This document shows, piece after piece, positions 5,901 through 8,552 of a stretch of DNA of 8,552 nt (the stretch's first letter is position 1; every line of letters begins with the position of its first letter). This DNA comes from SHAN690 sp040905305 (lineage in GTDB: Bacteria > Bacteroidota > Bacteroidia > Flavobacteriales_G > Salibacteraceae), in the NCBI GenBank assembly GCA_040905305.1, contig JBBDRU010000087.1, positions 1 through 8,552 on the forward strand. The letters run 5' to 3'. Below the pieces are notes generated by a model, which ran no database searches, was not told the DNA's origin, and saw only the letters and a program-made list of their open reading frames with translations. The position numbers and the translations under genes were made by a program.

Positions 5901-8045
5901 GACAGTACCGTCTTGTTTTGGCGCGTATCGCCCACCAACGATTTAAGCAAGTGGCGGGAGTTTTCGTTTCAGGTAATTCAAGGTAGAAACGGCTGGGGAC
6001 AGGATCATTTTTTTCAATACAAAAACAATGAATTTGACCTGATCGACTATGATCGCAATCATCGCCAATTTGATTTTAAAGAAGCATCGCGGGAGTTATT
6101 TGTTCAAGTAATTGGCAATCCATCACTCAATGAATTTGAAGATAACTTCTACTCACTTGACGGTCAAAATGCACCGCTAGGAGAATATGGTATTGCCAAC
6201 ATACAACCCGGGTTTGCAGTGGTGGTTATTGACTCAGCCGAGCTTAAACCATGGGGAACTTACGGCATTGGGCCAGAAGGAAGTTATATCAATGAAGACA
6301 AACGATTTGGAAACAACAATGACGGGAATGCCCACCGATCCAGAGTGGAATACTTCTTTACATTCAATGTATCAAACGCACAAATGAACAGTATGATCGA
6401 CATGATTCAAAATCATGTGGACGATGGGCATTACTTGCTTTTTTATACCCAACAAAGAGGACTGTTTAAAGACACGAACATTTGGACAAATCCGAGGCTT
6501 GATTTCTTTGAATCCCTCGGAGCTGACTCCATTCGCCATGTCCCAAACCTCAGCCCGTATATTTTCCTTGTAAAAAAAGGCGACCCGAGTTCTGCAGAGC
6601 AAGTGATTGGCCAAACAGATAGAGAGATCATTCGGTTGAGCTCTAACCTTATCTCGAATTTCAGCCTAGGCTCAATGAGTGGCCCAAACATCGGACCAGC
6701 AATGGAATGGGGAAACTATTTCATGAAAAAAAGGGCCTTAGAAAGCAACTCTGTAGACATAGTAGAGGCATCCATCAGTGGTATCACTCCGGATCAAAAC
6801 ACCTTTGGTTTGGACACCCTGGCTCAAAGCGGATCATCGGATTTAAGCTCCTATGATGCAAACGACTTCCCGTTTATGACCCTTGATTTCTATACAGAGG
6901 ACAACACTGCCGCTACCCCAGCCCAATTAAAAAACTGGCATGTATTGTATGAACCAGCCCCAGAAGCCGCTATCAACCCCATAAAAGGACAAACCTACCA
7001 GGCAGGTGAAGAATTGCGGGCAGGCATCGATTTTAACTTTGGTGTTGCCATCGAAAACATATCCGATTTTCCTTTTGATGATTTTAAAGTGCGCTATTGG
7101 TTTGTAGATGGTGATAACAAAATCATGGAAGAAAAATGGCTCAATTACGAGGCCATGGCAGCTGGCGAAGTAATTTTTGATTCTGTTGCATTTTCAACTA
7201 ATGGATTGGCCGGGAGATACTTCATGTACGTGGAAGTAAATCCTAGAGATGAAGATTGGCACAAGGAGCAGTTTCATTTTAATAATCGCGCATACATCGC
7301 ATTTGAAGTAAAAGCCGATAAGAAAAACCCGATTCTTGATGTTACGTTTGATGGAATCCACATTATCAATGGCGACATCGTCTCTCCTCAACCTGAAATT
7401 GTAATGGCATTGAAAGATGAAAACCCGTTTTTATTGATGAAAGACACTTCGTCTTTTGATGTATTCATGACTTATCCAACCGGGTTGGAAAAGCGAATTT
7501 CATTCATCAGCAATGGAAAAGAAATCATGTTTTTTGAACCCGCAGACGAAAAACAGAATAAAGCCAGGCTAACCTATCAGCCTGAGGAACCTCTGGCTGA
7601 TGGTGAATACAGTCTTAAAGTTATGGGCAGGGACGCATCTGGAAACGAAAGCGGAAAAAATGCTTATACGATTGATTTTGAAGTGATCAACAAAAGCTCA
7701 GTAACCCATGTTATGAATTACCCAAACCCCTTCACAACCGCTACAAAGTTTGTGTTCACCCTAACTGGCTCTCAAATCCCTGATGTATTCACCATTCAAA
7801 TAATGACGGTCACTGGAAAAGTGGTAAGAGAAATCACCAAAATGGAATTAGGCAATATTCACGTTGGCAGAAACATCACAGACTATACTTGGAATGGCAC
7901 GGATGAATTTGGTGATAGACTGGCTAATGGCGTTTACCTATATCGGGTGATCATGAAGTTGAATGGCGATAAAATTGAGCACCGATCGACAGCTGCGGAT
8001 AACTATTTTGTGAAAGACTTCGGTAAAATGTATCTTTTCAGGTAG
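2949..8045 (+). CDS. porU2: Putative type IX secretion system sortase PorU2 (C25 cysteine peptidase, 1698 residues)
   Basis: This is a gingipain/PorU-type (family C25) cysteine peptidase predicted to act at the cell surface. PorU cleaves the C-terminal signal of T9SS cargo and joins the cargo to anionic LPS; the exact substrates of this homologue are unknown. The GTG start gives a signal peptide (MKRFTLIVLSIFLGFQSVGQ). Order of parts: PorU-type N-terminal domain (about 22-140, with GVCRIP, DYIEFYA and TATYFVTW); a less clear region to 420; C25 peptidase (about 424-785) with IPTGRLAA, the catalytic His656 in FFGHAS and Cys686 in IANSCFSGN; an Ig/CARDB-like domain (about 790-910); a fibronectin-like domain (about 920-1010, DSTVLFWRV) followed by GWGQDHFFQ (1015-1023); an ILEI/PANDER-like segment (about 1085-1215); another CARDB-like module (about 1340-1455); a block beginning NPILDVTFDG (1460); and a FlgD-like T9SS C-terminal domain from YPNPF (1591). 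It is much longer than P. gingivalis PorU (about 1158). Length and tail favour PorU2 over the main PorU. Confidence 0.86.
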   Translation: MKRFTLIVLSIFLGFQSVGQPLANSWIDYEASRFYFKFKISETGVCRIPHNTLQFAMQQIGVDLSNVDPNSLQVFGRGKEQYIFVEGSSDGSFDSGDYIEFYAQKNDGWADEVLYPDANSHTNPYYSLYNDTATYFVTWSPTNTASSFRYENKAYGTAAVTPVSYVLKTLVRFFNNNYQKGIDLGAGKPKATYDGGKGWMSNNFGYNSGNTSGIITSSFPTTSPYNGSATNPAVEVALSGINIGAGGNQAHHTQIQVNTGNGFNAISNVLYSSFDYVRDMSTISEPLTSTTQIRLVVSQAVSQINTASDYSACAYINLTYPRTLAMNGEDFFECTVPQAQSTQHFSATNFSSAQVDCIYDLGQNKRYEVSQNGGSIRANIDAGNQRSLVLASSNKIKTLGSQELVPVEGTGKFTDPSSSEREKAYIIISHKKLQTEAERYRTYRSSDFNTVLIDIETLYDQFAFGIRKHPLAIRNFADYALKTWNTAPQHLFLLGKSIAEETMRKNSNYMARSLIPCMGFPPSDISITAGLDGKKTHVPAIPTGRLAARNNEEIAVYLSKVREFEQAQNLQIMPYTIDNRKWQKHILHFAGGSDGVENNRFKGYLSSYQSYVEDSLFAGKTFLFSKTSGNVIEQLNTDSVRLLIKQGAALLTFFGHASGNSFDLSVDDPSLWDNRGRYPMVIANSCFSGNIHLPVEAIGSISEQYLFTPNEGAISFIATPDLSYESYLNTYTNTLYRQLSRDNYGKSFSEQMQATTDALPGDERNTTVALEMTLHGDPALMLYPHDRTELTINDPIFGADVSFSPSNITTDLDSFEVNVNLTNLGRSTSKSFNVTVTRNFPNGAQPVIQTMQVDGINFGKNLRFKFNTDAENGIGENELTVDVDLPLSAVEEHIENTNNQVTRLPFFISSSDIFPVFPYDFAVVPDFDVTLRANTGYPFLNSNTYSFEIDTTDTYDSPFKKSTSITQSGAVLNWNPQLGTTGLKDSTVLFWRVSPTNDLSKWREFSFQVIQGRNGWGQDHFFQYKNNEFDLIDYDRNHRQFDFKEASRELFVQVIGNPSLNEFEDNFYSLDGQNAPLGEYGIANIQPGFAVVVIDSAELKPWGTYGIGPEGSYINEDKRFGNNNDGNAHRSRVEYFFTFNVSNAQMNSMIDMIQNHVDDGHYLLFYTQQRGLFKDTNIWTNPRLDFFESLGADSIRHVPNLSPYIFLVKKGDPSSAEQVIGQTDREIIRLSSNLISNFSLGSMSGPNIGPAMEWGNYFMKKRALESNSVDIVEASISGITPDQNTFGLDTLAQSGSSDLSSYDANDFPFMTLDFYTEDNTAATPAQLKNWHVLYEPAPEAAINPIKGQTYQAGEELRAGIDFNFGVAIENISDFPFDDFKVRYWFVDGDNKIMEEKWLNYEAMAAGEVIFDSVAFSTNGLAGRYFMYVEVNPRDEDWHKEQFHFNNRAYIAFEVKADKKNPILDVTFDGIHIINGDIVSPQPEIVMALKDENPFLLMKDTSSFDVFMTYPTGLEKRISFISNGKEIMFFEPADEKQNKARLTYQPEEPLADGEYSLKVMGRDASGNESGKNAYTIDFEVINKSSVTHVMNYPNPFTTATKFVFTLTGSQIPDVFTIQIMTVTGKVVREITKMELGNIHVGRNITDYTWNGTDEFGDRLANGVYLYRVIMKLNGDKIEHRSTAADNYFVKDFGKMYLFR
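4218..5303 (+). other. C25 (gingipain-type) peptidase domain of PorU2
   Basis: Residues about 424-785. It begins with a strand KAYIIISHKK, continues through the LFLLGK and IPTGRLAA strands typical of the gingipain/PorU fold, and holds the probable catalytic dyad His656 (codon 4914-4916) and Cys686 (codon 5004-5006), 30 residues apart. It closes with LHGDPALMLYP (near 775), the usual end of C25 domains. Both dyad residues are present, so it is probably active. The residue after the catalytic His is Ala instead of the Gly usual in clan CD peptidases. Confidence 0.85.
6201..6593 (+). other. Possible ILEI/PANDER (FAM3-like) domain in PorU2
   Basis: Residues about 1085-1215. The pattern is GFAVVVID, then an F-rich strand (VEYFFTFNVS), a helix (AQMNSMIDMIQNHV), DDGHYLLFYTQQ, a helix ending FFESLGADSI and finally YIFLVKKGD. 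This follows the FAM3/ILEI layout: a GxNVVVLD-like strand, a helix, a 'dGdiVLva' strand, a helix with 'lGs', and a closing 'vGxKG' strand. The assignment is remote and made by eye. In POMGNT1 the same fold binds glycans, which would suit a protein-to-glycan sortase, but that role is speculation here. Confidence 0.45.
7710..8042 (+). other. T9SS-type (FlgD-like) C-terminal domain of PorU2
   Basis: Residues about 1588-1698. MNYPNPFTTATKFVF, then FTIQIMTVTGKVVREI, then YTWNGTDEFGDRLANGVYLYRV give the three-part pattern of type IX secretion C-terminal domains (YPNPF start, a G-x-V strand, the W-G-D-G-L-A-G-Y hairpin). This argues that the protein itself crosses the outer membrane through the T9SS. 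The extra tail after YLYRV, ending FGKMYLFR, is longer than in ordinary cargo; in PorU the C-terminal domain is retained and not cleaved. Confidence 0.75.
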
Positions 8046-8051
8046 CATCTA

Positions 8052-8552
8052 CTAGGCGATAAACGATCTGGTATATTCCGTTTTTGGATTTGACAACAAC
8101 TCATCCGCCTCTGCCAACTCAATGAGTTCACCTTCAGCCATAACCATGATTCTGTCACTCATAAAACGCACTACGTTCAAGTCATGAGAGATGAAAATAT
8201 ACGACAGGTTGTACTCATATTTAAGCTCGTTTAAGAGGTTCAGCACTTGTGCCTGAACACTAACATCCAATGCGGAAACAGCCTCATCACAGATGAGAAC
8301 TTCGGGTTCAAGCAGCAGGGCACGAGCAATGCAAATACGCTGTCGCTGGCCACCTGAAAACTCATGTGGATACCGTTCCATATGAAATGGTTTCAAACCC
8401 ACTTTTATAAGTAGCTCCACAATGCGGTTTTTATGTTGGCTGCTCGACATTTCAGGTTGATGAATTGCCAATGGCTCCATAAGTGTTTCACCAATGGTCA
8501 TTCGGGGATCTAGCGAGTCATAAGGATCTTGAAAAATATACTGAACTTTTTT
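8052..8552 (-). CDS. Peptide/nickel-type ABC transporter ATP-binding protein, C-terminal part (cut by right edge)
   Basis: This is the C-terminal 166 residues of an importer ATPase of the Opp/Dpp/Gsi group, which powers uptake of peptides or similar solutes at the inner membrane. The frame is open to the window edge: 17 further codons precede the ATG at 8501 and read VQYIFQDPYDSLDPR, the group's Q-loop, so that ATG is internal. Then come the signature FSGGQRQRICIARAL, Walker B with catalytic Glu (EVLICDEAVSALDVSVQAQ) and the H-loop FISHDLNVV. The end reads NPKTEYTRSFIA. Walker A is outside the window. The roughly 60-residue C-terminal extension with cysteines seen in stand-alone OppD/OppF is absent, so it may be the second half of a fused two-ATPase protein of GsiA type (inference). 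It converges on porU2 with 6 bases between the stops. No permease or binding protein is visible, so the substrate cannot be named. Confidence 0.9.
   Translation of the reverse strand, partial: KKVQYIFQDPYDSLDPRMTIGETLMEPLAIHQPEMSSSQHKNRIVELLIKVGLKPFHMERYPHEFSGGQRQRICIARALLLEPEVLICDEAVSALDVSVQAQVLNLLNELKYEYNLSYIFISHDLNVVRFMSDRIMVMAEGELIELAEADELLSNPKTEYTRSFIA

Noticed and set aside
6372..6691. Two minus-strand open frames of about 80 codons inside porU2
   Set aside because: They overlap each other and the strongly supported PorU2 frame and show no protein-like motifs.
8499..8501. ATG at 8501 (minus strand) as the start of the ABC ATPase
   Set aside because: Seventeen in-frame codons upstream encode the conserved Q-loop FQDPYDSLDPR, so the gene clearly continues beyond the window.

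Overview
The window looks like a chromosomal segment from a member of the Bacteroidota, most likely a Cytophagales-type gliding or marine bacterium. The evidence is a PorV-family outer-membrane barrel next to a giant C25 (gingipain/PorU-type) cysteine peptidase that ends in a type IX secretion (T9SS) C-terminal domain. PorU-like sortases and such C-terminal domains are hallmarks of this phylum. Shine-Dalgarno sites are weak, and TAnnTTTG-like boxes lie before both divergent starts, which fits. Genus-level placement is not possible from the sequence alone.

Layout, left to right. (1) Positions 1-662, plus strand: the 3' part of lptB, the ATPase of the lipopolysaccharide exporter, cut by the window edge just after its Walker A motif. 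(2) Positions 626-1760, minus strand: pssA (phosphatidylserine synthase) followed by purS (small subunit of FGAM synthase). The two overlap by 11 bases, and the purS 3' end overlaps the lptB 3' end by 37 bases. (3) Positions 1761-1869: the only real intergenic gap, between divergent pssA and the PorV-like gene. (4) Positions 1870-8045, plus strand: a two-gene operon of a PorV/PorQ-family barrel (PorV2-like) and a 1698-residue PorU2-like protein, joined by a four-base GTGA stop/start overlap. (5) Positions 8052-8552, minus strand: the 3' part of a peptide/nickel-type ABC transporter ATPase, ending 6 bases after porU2 and running off the right edge.

The centre of interest is the porV2-porU2 pair. 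In the characterised T9SS, PorV carries substrates to the surface sortase PorU, which removes their C-terminal signal and attaches them to anionic LPS. The pair here copies that logic with a much larger peptidase. After the catalytic domain (His656/Cys686) it has Ig/fibronectin-like modules, a segment resembling the ILEI/PANDER (FAM3) fold, a block I cannot assign, and a T9SS-type C-terminal domain. Its substrates and acceptor are not known to me. The flanking genes (lptB, pssA, purS, ABC ATPase) are ordinary housekeeping or transport genes. The window is almost fully coding; I see no RNA genes, mobile elements, CRISPR arrays or convincing terminators.
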